64,000 nt of DNA from Streptomyces sp. NBC_01232 (GTDB lineage: Bacteria > Actinomycetota > Actinomycetes > Streptomycetales > Streptomycetaceae), in contig NZ_CP108518.1 of NCBI RefSeq assembly GCF_035989885.1, forward strand, positions 7,803,001 through 7,867,000, read 5' to 3'. Below, one piece after another: positions 6,994 through 15,628 of the stretch (the stretch's first letter is position 1; each line of letters opens with the position of its first letter). The notes under the pieces are model-generated. The model was given only the letters and a program-made list of their open reading frames with translations, did not search any database and was not told where the DNA came from. The position numbers were made by a program, and so were the translations under genes.

Positions 6994-9713
6994 GTCCGAT
7001 TCCTCTTCACTGTTGTGTTCCGATGGGTCACGGCCCCCGCGAGGGGGACCGGCTCTGGGGCCGCCGCGGTCGACCGCGGCGGCGGGAGGAACGGCAGGTG
7101 TGCGCGCCCACCGGGCGCTGCGCCGCCGAGGGCGAGGAGCGCGCCGGCGGTGCCCGTGGACAGGTCCATGGACAGGCGCATCATCTGCTCGCCGGGAAAG
7201 GCCAGGAAGCCCTTGTACGGGACCGCGTGCCGGGCCAGTGCCTCCACCTGCCGGGCGATGTCCCCCGGGGCGGAGCCCGGGCCGGGCGTCGTGGTCCGCG
7301 CCAGGTGGAGGATCATTCCGGCCGCGCCCCGGAACAGTCCGGGCTGCGCGTAGAAGGTCGCCTGGGCGGCGCGGACGATCTCCGGCCGGGCACGTTCGAA
7401 ACGGTCGTCCCGCGCGTGCTCCAGCCAGTCGTCCAGCACCATGCCGATCCCCACGCTGCCGGCCCCGAGGTACGGCATCGTGCGCCATCCCTCGTCGACC
7501 TGCAGGGTGCCGAAGGCGCTGGTCACGCAGCGGTCGAGATCGCGGTGCAGGGCGTGGCCGGCCCGGATCAGCGACTCCGGGTCGCCGGTGCGTTCGTGGA
7601 GCCGCAGATGGAGGAGGGCGGGGCCGGTGCGGCCGTACAGCAGGCCGGCCCGCTCATTCCCTGCCGCGGCCCCCGCCGCCGCGGCGGGATCGGTCCCGGA
7701 TCCGGCCCCGGGTTCGCAGAGGAGCTCGGCGCAGCGCAGGGCCGCGGCGTGCAGCGCGCCCTCGCCGGTCGCCGAGCCCAGGGAGTCCAGGGCCAGTCCG
7801 ATGCCGGCGAGCCCGCTGTGCAGGTCGGGCCCGGCCGACTGCCAGGGCTGGCACAGCAGTTGTTCGGCGAGGGTGAGTGCGCGGTCGCGGTGGCCGAGCC
7901 GCTCCAGGGTCCATGCCAGTCCGGCGAGGCCGTCGTAGAAGCCCAGCGGCATGCCGGAGGCAGGCTGTTTGGTCCGGGCCAGCAGCCATTCCTCGGCCTC
8001 GGGCCACGGGTCGGCGCCGGTCTCGGCGAGGGCGTACAGCACACCGGCCGCTCCGTTGCCGAAGCCGGTGCCGCCGCCGGCGGTTGCGAACTGGGCCGTG
8101 TCCCCGGGGAAGAGCCGGTCCTCGCGGTCGAAGTCGGCGCTCGCCCGGATCGCCGCCGTCATCGAGGCGCGGGCGGCTTCCCAGTCGCCCGGCTCGACCG
8201 GCAGGTAGGGGCGGTGGGGGCGGTGGGGGCGGTGGGGAACGACCGCGCGACCGCCCGGTCCGGTGCTGCTGCGACTGCTACTGCTGTCGGCACCGGACTC
8301 GGCGAGGATCTCCCGTACCGCCTCGTCGAGGAACTCGCGGGGCACCGGGAACTGCTCGGCGGCGATGTCGGCCAGGTGCGCCGCCTTGGCCCGGTCCATC
8401 ACCAGCAGGCTGGTCAGCGGCAGGAACAGGGCCAGGCGCAGGCAGGCCAGGGCGTACCGGTCGACGGAGAATCCGCGCCGGTCGGCCGGGGCGACGAAGG
8501 CCGGGTTGGCGACGGTCTGACGCAGTCCCTCGCCGACCGGGGCGGCGGCCTCGAAGTCGAGCAGCGCGACCGACATCTCACCGGTGGCACCGTCCTCCGT
8601 GACCATGATGTTGAACAGGTGCAGGTCGTTGAAGACGATGCCGCGGGCGTGCACCGCCTCCACGGCCTCCGTCACCCGCCGGTGGACCTCCAGCGCCCAT
8701 CGGGTGTACCGGGCGAGCTCCGCGGGAGCGGGGTCCGCCTCGATCAGCGGGTGCCGCCGGGCGAAGTAGGTATTGAGGGGTTTGCCCTCCAGGTGCTGCA
8801 TCACCAGGAAGTGGTGGTCGCCGACGGTGAAGGTGCCGTGGACCGAGGGCACGCAGTCCAGCCCGGCCAGCTGCTCCAGGGCCCTGCGTTCGCGGTGCAG
8901 CCGGGTCACGGCGTCGGCCCCGTCGGCTGCGAGTCCCGCGAAGGGGCGCGCTTCCTTCAGGACGACCGGCTCGTCGGTGCGGACGTCACGGCCGGCGTAG
9001 ACACCGCCCCCGTTGGAGAAGTGCAGGGCCCGTTCGACCGTGTACGGGAGGCCTTCGAGGGTGACGGCGGCCCGCCGCGCCAGATGGGGCGCCAGGAACG
9101 AGGGCGGCTCGACCCACGAGGGCGGCTGGAACACCGGGCCCCGCTGGTCCGGCACCAGCCGGCCGTCCGGATCCTCGATCGCGGGAACGAGCTCGCCGCG
9201 GTCGTCGTAGCAGTGGCGCAGCGTGAAACTGCCGTACCGCAGGTGCACGGGACCGTCGTTCCAGCGCAGATCGCTCAGGATGTACGGGCCGGGCTCACCC
9301 GCCAGCAGCCTGTCGAGGTCCTCGGCGATGCGCCGGCACTGCTCCTCGTCCGCCGGGTACACGGTGAGGAACTTGCCGCTCGCCGCGCGGTCGGCGTACT
9401 TCGCGTTGCGCAGGTGCAGCAGGTACCGGCTGGGCACGAACTTGAACGCGATCCGCCGGTCCACGCAGTAGCGGTGGACCCGTTCGAGGACGGACTCGGC
9501 GTTGTCCAGGCACGCCGAGACGTGGATCTTCCAGCCCTGCGGGGGCAGCCGGACGTCGACGGGGCGCAGCGCCAGCCAGTCCCCGCTGCGGTGCGTCTGC
9601 CACCCCGCCGGTACGGGGGCGAGCGCGGCCGGGTAGTTCTGCTCGGCCCGCCGGTACGGCGCGTCGTAGAACCAGCGGTCGGCGTCGCAGAAGGCGGCGT
9701 ACCCCTTGTTCAC
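6990..9713 (-). CDS. ramC: RamC, class III lanthionine synthetase (kinase-cyclase)
   Basis: A 907-residue modification enzyme. The N-terminal lyase-like region spans about 1-200. The Ser/Thr-kinase-like domain (about 215-480) has VVLKEARP (ATP lysine), HARGIVFNDLHLFNIMV (catalytic loop) and LLDFEAA (metal-binding motif). The C-terminal LanC-like domain (about 530-880) lacks the zinc Cys/His ligands (GWRTMPYLGAG, and GLFRGAAGM where zinc cyclases have CHG), as expected for class III enzymes. It phosphorylates, dehydrates and cyclises RamS. A 9-bp tandem repeat gives HRPHRPHRP in the linker. The GTG at 9713 (VNKGYAAFCDADRWFY) was chosen over upstream in-frame codons because it follows GAGGGAGCAGGA and matches the family start. 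Confidence 0.92.
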   Translation of the reverse strand: MNKGYAAFCDADRWFYDAPYRRAEQNYPAALAPVPAGWQTHRSGDWLALRPVDVRLPPQGWKIHVSACLDNAESVLERVHRYCVDRRIAFKFVPSRYLLHLRNAKYADRAASGKFLTVYPADEEQCRRIAEDLDRLLAGEPGPYILSDLRWNDGPVHLRYGSFTLRHCYDDRGELVPAIEDPDGRLVPDQRGPVFQPPSWVEPPSFLAPHLARRAAVTLEGLPYTVERALHFSNGGGVYAGRDVRTDEPVVLKEARPFAGLAADGADAVTRLHRERRALEQLAGLDCVPSVHGTFTVGDHHFLVMQHLEGKPLNTYFARRHPLIEADPAPAELARYTRWALEVHRRVTEAVEAVHARGIVFNDLHLFNIMVTEDGATGEMSVALLDFEAAAPVGEGLRQTVANPAFVAPADRRGFSVDRYALACLRLALFLPLTSLLVMDRAKAAHLADIAAEQFPVPREFLDEAVREILAESGADSSSSRSSTGPGGRAVVPHRPHRPHRPYLPVEPGDWEAARASMTAAIRASADFDREDRLFPGDTAQFATAGGGTGFGNGAAGVLYALAETGADPWPEAEEWLLARTKQPASGMPLGFYDGLAGLAWTLERLGHRDRALTLAEQLLCQPWQSAGPDLHSGLAGIGLALDSLGSATGEGALHAAALRCAELLCEPGAGSGTDPAAAAGAAAGNERAGLLYGRTGPALLHLRLHERTGDPESLIRAGHALHRDLDRCVTSAFGTLQVDEGWRTMPYLGAGSVGIGMVLDDWLEHARDDRFERARPEIVRAAQATFYAQPGLFRGAAGMILHLARTTTPGPGSAPGDIARQVEALARHAVPYKGFLAFPGEQMMRLSMDLSTGTAGALLALGGAAPGGRAHLPFLPPPRSTAAAPEPVPLAGAVTHRNTTVKRNRT

Positions 9714-9873
9714 TCCTGCTCCCTCGGTCGGTGACGTTCCCACGCTGTCACTCGGACCGAGGGCCGCGACAGTCACGGCTGTCACTGATGAGGTGTGCAG
9801 TACGCATGAGTCACCAAGGTCTCACCGGGCCTCGACCTACTCCGGGCGGGGCGGCCCCGAGGGCAGTGGGGGG
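9714..9873 (-). promoter_or_regulatory. ram operon promoter region with repeated GTCAC boxes
   Basis: The 160 nt upstream of ramC must contain the ram promoter. The nonamer GCTGTCACT occurs twice in direct orientation (9744-9752 and 9778-9786), with further GTCAC cores at about 9771 and 9809. RamR binds direct repeats upstream of ramC in characterised species, so these are candidate RamR boxes. No start site can be fixed from sequence alone. Confidence 0.4.
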
Positions 9874-11124
9874 TCAGTCCTTGCTGGCCGACTGCCAGCT
9901 CATGCCCCAGCCGTACTCGAGGTCCGCCGCCTGCTGCTTGAAGACGCCGGGCGCCAGCAGCAGGTACTTCGCCTCACGCCGGACGATCAGTTCCCCGCCG
10001 ACGTTCTCGATCAGCGCGATCGCGGCCACCGGTGAAGGAACGGTGCATTCGTCCAGGCGGACCTCGATGGACGGACCCACGGGTGGATGGAGCGTCGCGA
10101 CACCCTGGAGCCCCGCGAAGCTCGTGGCGCCGGAGTAGATGACCACGAACACGAGGAGGCGTTTGATCTCGGCCGCGTGATCAAGATTGATCATGAGGTT
10201 CTCGCCGCCCTCACTCGCGCCGGTCCGGTCGTCGTGGTCCAGCTGGACGTACGGCGGCTGGTCGAAGGAGCCGAACTGGTTGTTGATGGGGTGGACGATC
10301 CCCAGCGTTCCGTTCTGCAGCTCCCACAGGCAGGAGAGGTCCAGATCGACGTCCTCCAGCCGGACGGCGTCCCGCCCCTTCCGCATCCAGCCGCGCGGCG
10401 GCTGGGCGGCGCTCCAGGTGAGATTGACCCGCATACCGCCGGAGGTGGCCCCCTGTTTGGCCAGCGACACCGCGGGCGCCGCCTTCGTCAGAGTGATCTT
10501 CGACAGCCGCACCGGCTGGGCGGGCGCGGGCGCGGGCGGGGGCGCGGGCGCAGGCACGGGCGCGGACAAGGACAAGGTTGGGGCCGGGGCCGGGGGAGCA
10601 GGATCGTCGACCGTGATGCCGAAATCGGTGGCGAGCCCGGCCAGCCCGGAGGCGTACCCCTGGCCCACCGCCCGGAACTTCCAGGCCCCGTTGCGCCGGT
10701 ACAACTCCCCGAGGACGAACGCGGTCTCCGATGTCGCGTCCGTGGCGTCGAACCGAGCCGTCTCGGCGCCGCTGTCCGCGTCCAGCACGCGCACGAAGAG
10801 GCCGGACACCTGACCGAACGTGCCGTCGGTGGAAGCCGCGACCACCACGGTCCCGATCTCCTGCTCCAGCGCCGACAGCGTCACGCCGATCGTCTCGAGC
10901 ACGCCCGTGCCGTCCTGGCGCCTTCCCTCGTGGCGTACCGCGCCACTGCGGTGCACGGGCTGGTTGTAGAACACGAAATCGTCGTCCGACCGCACCTTGC
11001 CGACCGCCGTCAGCAACAGGGCCGACACGTCCACATCAGGTGCTCCGGGCCCGCCCCGCCAGCCCAGTTCCACCCGGACCCTGGCACTCGGCACCGGTAC
11101 GTTGGCACCCTTTTGCATGGACAT
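9874..11124 (-). CDS. Two-domain TerD/TerA-like stress protein
   Basis: A 416-residue cytoplasmic protein. Residues 1-175 form a TerD domain (MQKGANVPV, FVFYNQPVHRSGAVRHEG, TSETAFVLGELYRRNGAWKFRAVGQGY). A Pro/Ala-rich linker (about 176-215) leads to a second stress-response-like domain (about 220-416: MRVNLTWS, DLDLSCLWEL, SEGGENLMINLDHAAEIKRL, KYLLLAPGVF) resembling TerA-type proteins. Such proteins bind Ca2+ and accompany tellurite, oxidative or phage-stress loci (family knowledge), but no other ter genes are adjacent. Start MSMQKGAN follows a GGAAGGGGGA ribosome site. Confidence 0.78.
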   Translation of the reverse strand: MSMQKGANVPVPSARVRVELGWRGGPGAPDVDVSALLLTAVGKVRSDDDFVFYNQPVHRSGAVRHEGRRQDGTGVLETIGVTLSALEQEIGTVVVAASTDGTFGQVSGLFVRVLDADSGAETARFDATDATSETAFVLGELYRRNGAWKFRAVGQGYASGLAGLATDFGITVDDPAPPAPAPTLSLSAPVPAPAPPPAPAPAQPVRLSKITLTKAAPAVSLAKQGATSGGMRVNLTWSAAQPPRGWMRKGRDAVRLEDVDLDLSCLWELQNGTLGIVHPINNQFGSFDQPPYVQLDHDDRTGASEGGENLMINLDHAAEIKRLLVFVVIYSGATSFAGLQGVATLHPPVGPSIEVRLDECTVPSPVAAIALIENVGGELIVRREAKYLLLAPGVFKQQAADLEYGWGMSWQSASKD

Positions 11125-11246
11125 GGAGGTCCCCCTTCCGTGACTGCTCCCACCTCTCGCAGCGTACGAGGCTTTGGCGGGCTCCCCTCGTGGAAGTCGC
11201 CAATTGGTGATGCCGCAGTGGAAGTTGCGGGAGACGGCATGATGGC

Positions 11247-11564
11247 GTGGTGATCACCATTCATCTGAAGTACGAGATCGACGTCGACAAGCTCGAGGAC
11301 TTCGAGGAGTACGGGCGCCGATGGGTCCGCTTGGTCAACCGGTTCGGAGGCACCCACCACGGCTACTTCCTGCCCAGCGAGGGCGACAGCGACATCGCGT
11401 ACGCCCTCTTCTCCTTCCCCGGCTTCGCCGCCTATGAGAAGTACCGCGAGGACAGCATGTCCGACCCGGAGTGCCGGGCCGCTTTCGAGCTGGCGCGCGA
11501 AACCCGCTGCATCAAGCGGTACGAGCGCCGCTTCCTGAGGCCGCTCGACACCCCCGGGGCCTGA
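11247..11564 (+). CDS. NIPSNAP-family protein
   Basis: A 105-residue protein with the small dimeric alpha/beta-barrel pattern of NIPSNAP/ABM-type proteins: ITIHLKYEIDVDKLEDFEEY near the start, HHGYFLPSEGDSDIAYALFSF in the middle, and YERRFLRPL at the end. Two adjacent GTG codons (11247, 11250) can start it; either follows a GGGAGA site by 12-15 nt. No partner gene is obvious and the function is unknown. A terminator-like hairpin follows immediately. Confidence 0.75.
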   Translation: MVITIHLKYEIDVDKLEDFEEYGRRWVRLVNRFGGTHHGYFLPSEGDSDIAYALFSFPGFAAYEKYREDSMSDPECRAAFELARETRCIKRYERRFLRPLDTPGA

Positions 11565-11574
11565 GCAGCAGACG

Positions 11575-11609
11575 GACGCCGGACTCCCGCTCCCGGGAAG
11601 TCCGGCGTC
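11575..11609 (+). terminator. Hairpin terminator after the NIPSNAP gene
   Basis: An 11-bp perfect stem (GACGCCGGACT with AGTCCGGCGTC) around a 13-nt loop begins 11 nt after the stop codon at 11564. It is the likely Rho-independent-like terminator for this gene and may also act on the leftward small gene. Confidence 0.65.
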
Positions 11610-11660
11610 GGGGGTCCGGGGTCCGGCGGCCGGAGGATCAGAGCGATCCGTGCGGCCGTC

Positions 11661-11873
11661 TCATGATTCACGGCCCATGACACGACGGGCCGCCTCTGCC
11701 TCTGCCGCGGGCGGCGACAGTTCGTCGAGGGTGTCGAGTTCGTCGTCCGACGCCAGCTCCTGCTCCCAGGCGGCGGCGAGTCGCTCCTGCTCCTCCTGCG
11801 GTCTGCCGCTGACGGCCTCCCGCTGGTGCGGTTCCAGAGCCGCGAGGAAACGCCCGACCGCATCCGTCGGCAT
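11661..11873 (-). CDS. Small acidic hypothetical protein
   Basis: A 70-residue protein starting MPTDAVGRFLAALEPHQREA, rich in Glu and Gln, helical throughout, ending EAARRVMGRES. The ATG at 11873 follows an excellent AAGGAG site with 7 nt spacing; upstream in-frame codons encode low-complexity Pro/Arg sequence and were rejected. It sits alone between a convergent NIPSNAP gene and the ketosynthase gene. I do not recognise the family. Confidence 0.55.
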   Translation of the reverse strand: MPTDAVGRFLAALEPHQREAVSGRPQEEQERLAAAWEQELASDDELDTLDELSPPAAEAEAARRVMGRES

Positions 11874-12097
11874 GCCGTACTCCTTGTCGCCGTGGGGGAG
11901 GGGCAGCGGCCGTCGCGAGGCCGTGCCCGGCCCAGGATGGCGAACCCGGCGCGCGCCGTCGGCCCGACACGACGGGCCGCCACCCGAATGCCTGCGCCCG
12001 GGCCCGGGAGGCGGTCGGACCGGCCGAGCCGGCCGGACCGGCCGACCCGATGCAGCGGTGCGGGCGGGTCCGCCCACGGGCCTCTCCGCCGCCCGGC

Positions 12098-13306
12098 TCA
12101 GGCGCGTGCCAGGACCGCCACCGCGTTGTGGCCGCCGAAGCCGAAGGAGTTGCTGATGGCGACCGGCGACGGGTGGATCCGGGCCGCTCCGCTCACCACG
12201 TCGATGTCCAGGCCGGGGTCGGTCTCGCGCAGCCCGGCGACCGGCGGCACGGTGCCCTCGGCCAGGGCCAGGACGGTGAGTGCCGCCTCGATGACGCCCG
12301 CCGCGCCGAGCGTGTGGCCGAGGGCGCCCTTCGCCGAGGTGACGGGCGGCCGGTGGGCGAGGACGCGCCGCAGGACGGCGGCCTCGATGTCGTCGTTCTG
12401 CCGGGTCGACGTGCCGTGCGCGTTGACGTGGCCGACGTCCCCGGGGCCGATGTCCGCGTCCGCGAGCGCGGCGCGCACGGCCTGTTCGGCTCCGCGCCCC
12501 TCCGGGTGCGGGGCCACCAGGTGATGGGCGTCGGTGGAGGCCGCGTAACCGATCAGGCGGGCGAGCGGGCGGGCCGTACGGGCCGCCGCATGCCCGGGGC
12601 GTTCCAGGACGACGGCGCCGGCCCCCTCGGCGATGACGAAGCCGTCCCGAGCGGCGTCGAAGGGCCGGGATCCCTTACTCGACAGGGTGCCCAGCTGGGC
12701 GAATCCGGTCACGTTCAGCCGGGTCACGGCCGCCTCCGCGCCGCAGACGAGCGCGATGTCGCACTGGCCGGTCGCGAGCAGGTCCCGGGCGAGGCCGAGG
12801 GCCGAGGTGCCCGATGCGCAGGCCGTCGAGAGGGACAGCGCCGGGCCGGTCACCCCGAAGCGCAGCGCGATGTTGGCGCACACCATGTTGCCCAGGTAGC
12901 CGGTGAGGAAGTAGGGGGAGACGAACTCCGGTCCGTGCTCGGCCAGTCGTGCCTGCGCGGTCTCCTGTGTCCGCGACCCGCCGAAGCCGCCGCCGGTGAC
13001 GACGGCCACCCGGTCGCCGTCCCATTCCTGCGGATCCAGCCCAGCCTGGTCGAGCGCCTGTGCCACGGCGGCGAGGCCGAAGCGCGAGACCGGATCCAGC
13101 CGTGCCGAGCCGCGTTGACGCAGGACCGGGTGGTCCAGCTCCGGGACGCGGCAGCTGAGGGAGACGGGCAGACCGTCCAGGACGGGGTCGGGGGCCGTGG
13201 TGGAGCGGCCGGCACGTACGGCCGACCAGGTGCTCTCGCGGTCGCACCCGGCCGCCGTGACCAGGCCGAGCCCGGTCACGACGGCCTGAGGGCGGCATCG
13301 GGTCAA
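12098..13306 (-). CDS. KAS II (FabF-like) beta-ketoacyl-ACP synthase
   Basis: A 402-residue condensing enzyme with the complete FabF-type catalytic set: C163 in STACASGT, H297 in NAHGTSTRQND, K326 and H331 in KGALGHTLGAAG, and the C-terminal FGFGGHNA loop. It elongates acyl-ACP by decarboxylative condensation with malonyl-ACP. It overlaps the upstream ACP gene by 4 nt, so enzyme and carrier are made together. No chain-length-factor partner is present, which argues against type II aromatic PKS and for a fatty-acid-like product. Probably dedicated to a specialised lipid rather than housekeeping synthesis, because reductase and dehydratase genes are absent. Confidence 0.87.
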   Translation of the reverse strand: MTRCRPQAVVTGLGLVTAAGCDRESTWSAVRAGRSTTAPDPVLDGLPVSLSCRVPELDHPVLRQRGSARLDPVSRFGLAAVAQALDQAGLDPQEWDGDRVAVVTGGGFGGSRTQETAQARLAEHGPEFVSPYFLTGYLGNMVCANIALRFGVTGPALSLSTACASGTSALGLARDLLATGQCDIALVCGAEAAVTRLNVTGFAQLGTLSSKGSRPFDAARDGFVIAEGAGAVVLERPGHAAARTARPLARLIGYAASTDAHHLVAPHPEGRGAEQAVRAALADADIGPGDVGHVNAHGTSTRQNDDIEAAVLRRVLAHRPPVTSAKGALGHTLGAAGVIEAALTVLALAEGTVPPVAGLRETDPGLDIDVVSGAARIHPSPVAISNSFGFGGHNAVAVLARA

Positions 13307-13554
13307 CGCTCCGTCCGCCGCGCCGCGACGGATCCGGCGAACTCGGCGAGGGTCGCCTCGCGCAGCTCCTCCTCGTCGACCTTGACGCCCAGCACCTCGT
13401 GAACGGCGATGGCCATCTCGACGACCATGAGGGAGTCGGTCAGCAGGCCGCGCATCGGCGCGTTCGCCCGTACCTCGTCGGAGGGGACTTCGAACTTCTC
13501 GACGAGCAGTTCACTGATCACGTCGAGGACGGATTCCTGCGCTGAAGTGGTCAC
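13303..13554 (-). CDS. Acyl carrier protein
   Basis: An 83-residue ACP with the phosphopantetheine attachment serine S41 in LLTDSLMVVEMA and a typical acidic four-helix pattern. It is co-translated with the ketosynthase (ATGA overlap). As the only ACP in the surrounding cluster it is the likely carrier for the KAS II, FabH and PlsC-like enzymes. No phosphopantetheinyl transferase is encoded nearby. Confidence 0.85.
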   Translation of the reverse strand: MTTSAQESVLDVISELLVEKFEVPSDEVRANAPMRGLLTDSLMVVEMAIAVHEVLGVKVDEEELREATLAEFAGSVAARRTER

Positions 13555-13755
13555 AAGGGGCTCTCATTTGCGGTATCGAGGCAGTTGCAGCATTGTGTCG
13601 CAACGGCCGGCGGTGAAAGGGGAGTGCGATGAGCGGAAGTCGGAATCCGCCTCGGGTGTTCTCGTGCTCAAACAACTATCACGGCACGGTATTTACTCAA
13701 AACCCGTCCTCTGTTGACTTCTTGATGATTCAAAGCATGAGAGCAGGGATCATTT
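13555..13755. promoter_or_regulatory. Divergent promoter region between ACP-KAS and the acyltransferase
   Basis: The 200-nt spacer is clearly less G/C-rich than its surroundings, with AT-rich blocks around 13665-13750 (for example GGTATTTACTCAAAAC and GTTGACTTCTTGATGATTC). This fits back-to-back promoters. An AGGGA site 6-7 nt before the ATG serves the acyltransferase. Shared divergent control would tie the two transcription units together. Confidence 0.45.
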
Positions 13756-14547
13756 ATGTCGGAAAGCTTAAGTGATGTGATCGAGGTGCTCGATGCGGCC
13801 GGCGCCGAACTCAGGAACGTGAAGCGGCTGCTCGGGGACACCGGGGAGGTCGCCTGGGGCCGCCTCCTCGACTGGCTGGTGGACGACTGGTTCCGGCTGG
13901 ACGTGCTGGGGCTCGAGAACATTCCGGCGGACGGCCCGGCGGTCGTCGTCGCCAATCATTCGGGTGCCTGGGGCCTCGACGCCTTCGTCCTCCAGAGGGT
14001 TTTCGCCCGTACCCTCCACCGCCCGCTGCACGTCCCCGCGGCCCCCGTGCTGTTCCGAGTTCCGGTGATCGGTTCGTACGCCCGTAAGAAAGGCGCCATT
14101 CCGCTCGACCCCCTGCTGGGGCTGGAACACCTGAACGCCGGGGAACTCGTCGGAGTGTTTCCGGAAGGAATCTCCGGACTGGAGAAGCCTTTTCGCAAGC
14201 GCTACCGGCTCCGCCCCTTCAGTCCGGGATTCGCGGTCACCGCACTCCGGGCCGGCGCCCCGGTCGTGCCCGTGTCCGTCATCGGCGCCGAGGAGGCCTG
14301 CCCCCGGATGGGGGAGATCCCGGCCCTGGCACGCCTTTTCGGCCTGCCCTTCTTCCCGGTCACCCCGCTCTTCCCGCTGCCCTCGAAGTGGATCGTCACC
14401 GTCGGGGAGCCGATCCCCGCGCCGGCCCGGTCCCAGTCCTTCGCGGAACGGTCGGCCGCGGCCCGGCAGCTGTGCGCCGACAGCCGGGCCGCCGTGCAGG
14501 CCCTGGTGGACCGGGAACGGCGCAGGCGGGACACCCCGTTCTGGTAG
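13756..14547 (+). CDS. PlsC-like lysophospholipid/acyl acyltransferase
   Basis: A 263-residue glycerolipid-type acyltransferase. Motif I is the NHSGAWGLD form (N-H-S-G-x3-L-D) near residue 73; motif III is VFPEGISG near 135; the YARKKGAIPLD block lies between them. It transfers an acyl chain from acyl-ACP or acyl-CoA to a hydroxyl acceptor at the membrane face. This variant is common in bacterial lipid clusters and is distinct from the housekeeping PlsC. It lies between and opposite to the ACP-KAS operon and convergent with fabH, which suggests that it consumes their product (inference). Confidence 0.82.
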   Translation: MSESLSDVIEVLDAAGAELRNVKRLLGDTGEVAWGRLLDWLVDDWFRLDVLGLENIPADGPAVVVANHSGAWGLDAFVLQRVFARTLHRPLHVPAAPVLFRVPVIGSYARKKGAIPLDPLLGLEHLNAGELVGVFPEGISGLEKPFRKRYRLRPFSPGFAVTALRAGAPVVPVSVIGAEEACPRMGEIPALARLFGLPFFPVTPLFPLPSKWIVTVGEPIPAPARSQSFAERSAAARQLCADSRAAVQALVDRERRRRDTPFW

Positions 14548-14598
14548 AGCGGCCGCGGTGACCGGCCCGGTCCGGCGCCGCAGCGTCGGGCCTGCGGT

Positions 14599-15615
14599 TC
14601 AGCCGCACTCGGTCACCGCCCGCACCTCGGGCCAGACCAGCGTGGTCGAGCCCCAGGCCAGCCCGGCTCCGTACGCGGTGAGCGCCACCCTCTGCCCGGG
14701 CACCAGGGTCCCGGCAGCGGCCGCCTGGGCCAGCAGTACGGGCACCGACGCGGCCGCCGTGTTCCCGTACGCCTCGATGTGCGACAGCACCTGCCCCGGG
14801 GCCAGCCCCAGCTCGTCGGTGATGCCGTCCAGGATGCGCTGGTTCGCCTGGTGGGCGACCACCACGTCCAGCCCGCCCGGCGGCCAGCCCGCACGGACGA
14901 GGGCCCGCGTCAGCGAATCGCACATGCCGACGACCGCCTGCTTGAGTACGGTCGGCCCGTCCATCCGGAAGTACGGCGAGGGCTCCTCCCCGCCCGGCTC
15001 CACCAGCATCCGCTTGCGGGCCCGCGTACCGCCGCCGGGGACCTCCAGCAGGTCGGCCTGCGCGCCGTCGCTGCCCAGGTCGAACGGCCCGAACGCGCCC
15101 GGGGTGTCCGGCCCGCCGGCCCGGAGCAGCACGGCGCCCGCCCCGTCGCCGAAGATGGCCGACATCAGCCAGTCCTGCGGATCGAGGAAGGCGCTGAACA
15201 CGTCCGAGGCCACCACGAGGACGCTGCCGCAGGTTCCGCTGATGATCATGGAGGAGGCCACGGCCAGGCCGTACAGGAATCCGCTGCAGCCCGAGGCCAG
15301 GTCGAACGCCGGTACGGTGCCCAGCCCCAGCCGCGCCGCGACCTCCGGGGCCCCCGCCGGCAGCAGCCGGTCCGGGGAGGCCGTCGCGAGGACGACCGCG
15401 TCGGCCCGGGACGTCCCGGCGGCCGTCAGCGCGTGCCGGCCCGCCCGTACGGCCAGGTCGACGGTGGCCTCCCCGTCGGCGATGCGCCGGCTCGCCACGC
15501 CGATGCGCCCGCGGATCCACTCGTCGCCCAGCGGACGGTGCCCGCACAGCTCGTCGTTGCTCACGGCACGCGGCGGTACGTAGCCGCCGAGCCCGGCCAG
15601 GACCGATGTACGCAT
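14599..15615 (-). CDS. KAS III (FabH-like) 3-oxoacyl-ACP synthase
   Basis: A 338-residue condensing enzyme with the KAS III triad: C110 in LASGCSGFLYG, His in VVAHQANQRI near 240, and Asn in EAYGNTAAAS near 270. It would prime synthesis by condensing an acyl-CoA with malonyl-ACP, or act as an acyl-transferring homologue, as many secondary-metabolite FabH proteins do. The ATG at 15615 follows GAGGTGG at 9 nt and was chosen over a GTG four codons earlier. It begins 14 nt after the stop of the P450-like gene, in one operon with it. Confidence 0.87.
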   Translation of the reverse strand: MRTSVLAGLGGYVPPRAVSNDELCGHRPLGDEWIRGRIGVASRRIADGEATVDLAVRAGRHALTAAGTSRADAVVLATASPDRLLPAGAPEVAARLGLGTVPAFDLASGCSGFLYGLAVASSMIISGTCGSVLVVASDVFSAFLDPQDWLMSAIFGDGAGAVLLRAGGPDTPGAFGPFDLGSDGAQADLLEVPGGGTRARKRMLVEPGGEEPSPYFRMDGPTVLKQAVVGMCDSLTRALVRAGWPPGGLDVVVAHQANQRILDGITDELGLAPGQVLSHIEAYGNTAAASVPVLLAQAAAAGTLVPGQRVALTAYGAGLAWGSTTLVWPEVRAVTECG

Positions 15616-15628
15616 GAGGGCGGCCACC

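Noticed and set aside
6847..7488. A 213-codon frame containing RamS at its end
   Set aside because: Only the last 48 codons are RamS; the upstream part is a shadow of ramC, and ramS has its own start and ribosome site.
8200..8245. Short GC-rich tandem repeat (GCGGTGGGG units) as a regulatory or CRISPR-like array
   Set aside because: It lies inside ramC, encodes HRP repeats in a linker and has no spacer structure.
11874..12077. 68-codon N-terminal extension of the small acidic protein
   Set aside because: Pro/Arg-rich and non-conserved in character, while the internal ATG has an excellent ribosome site.
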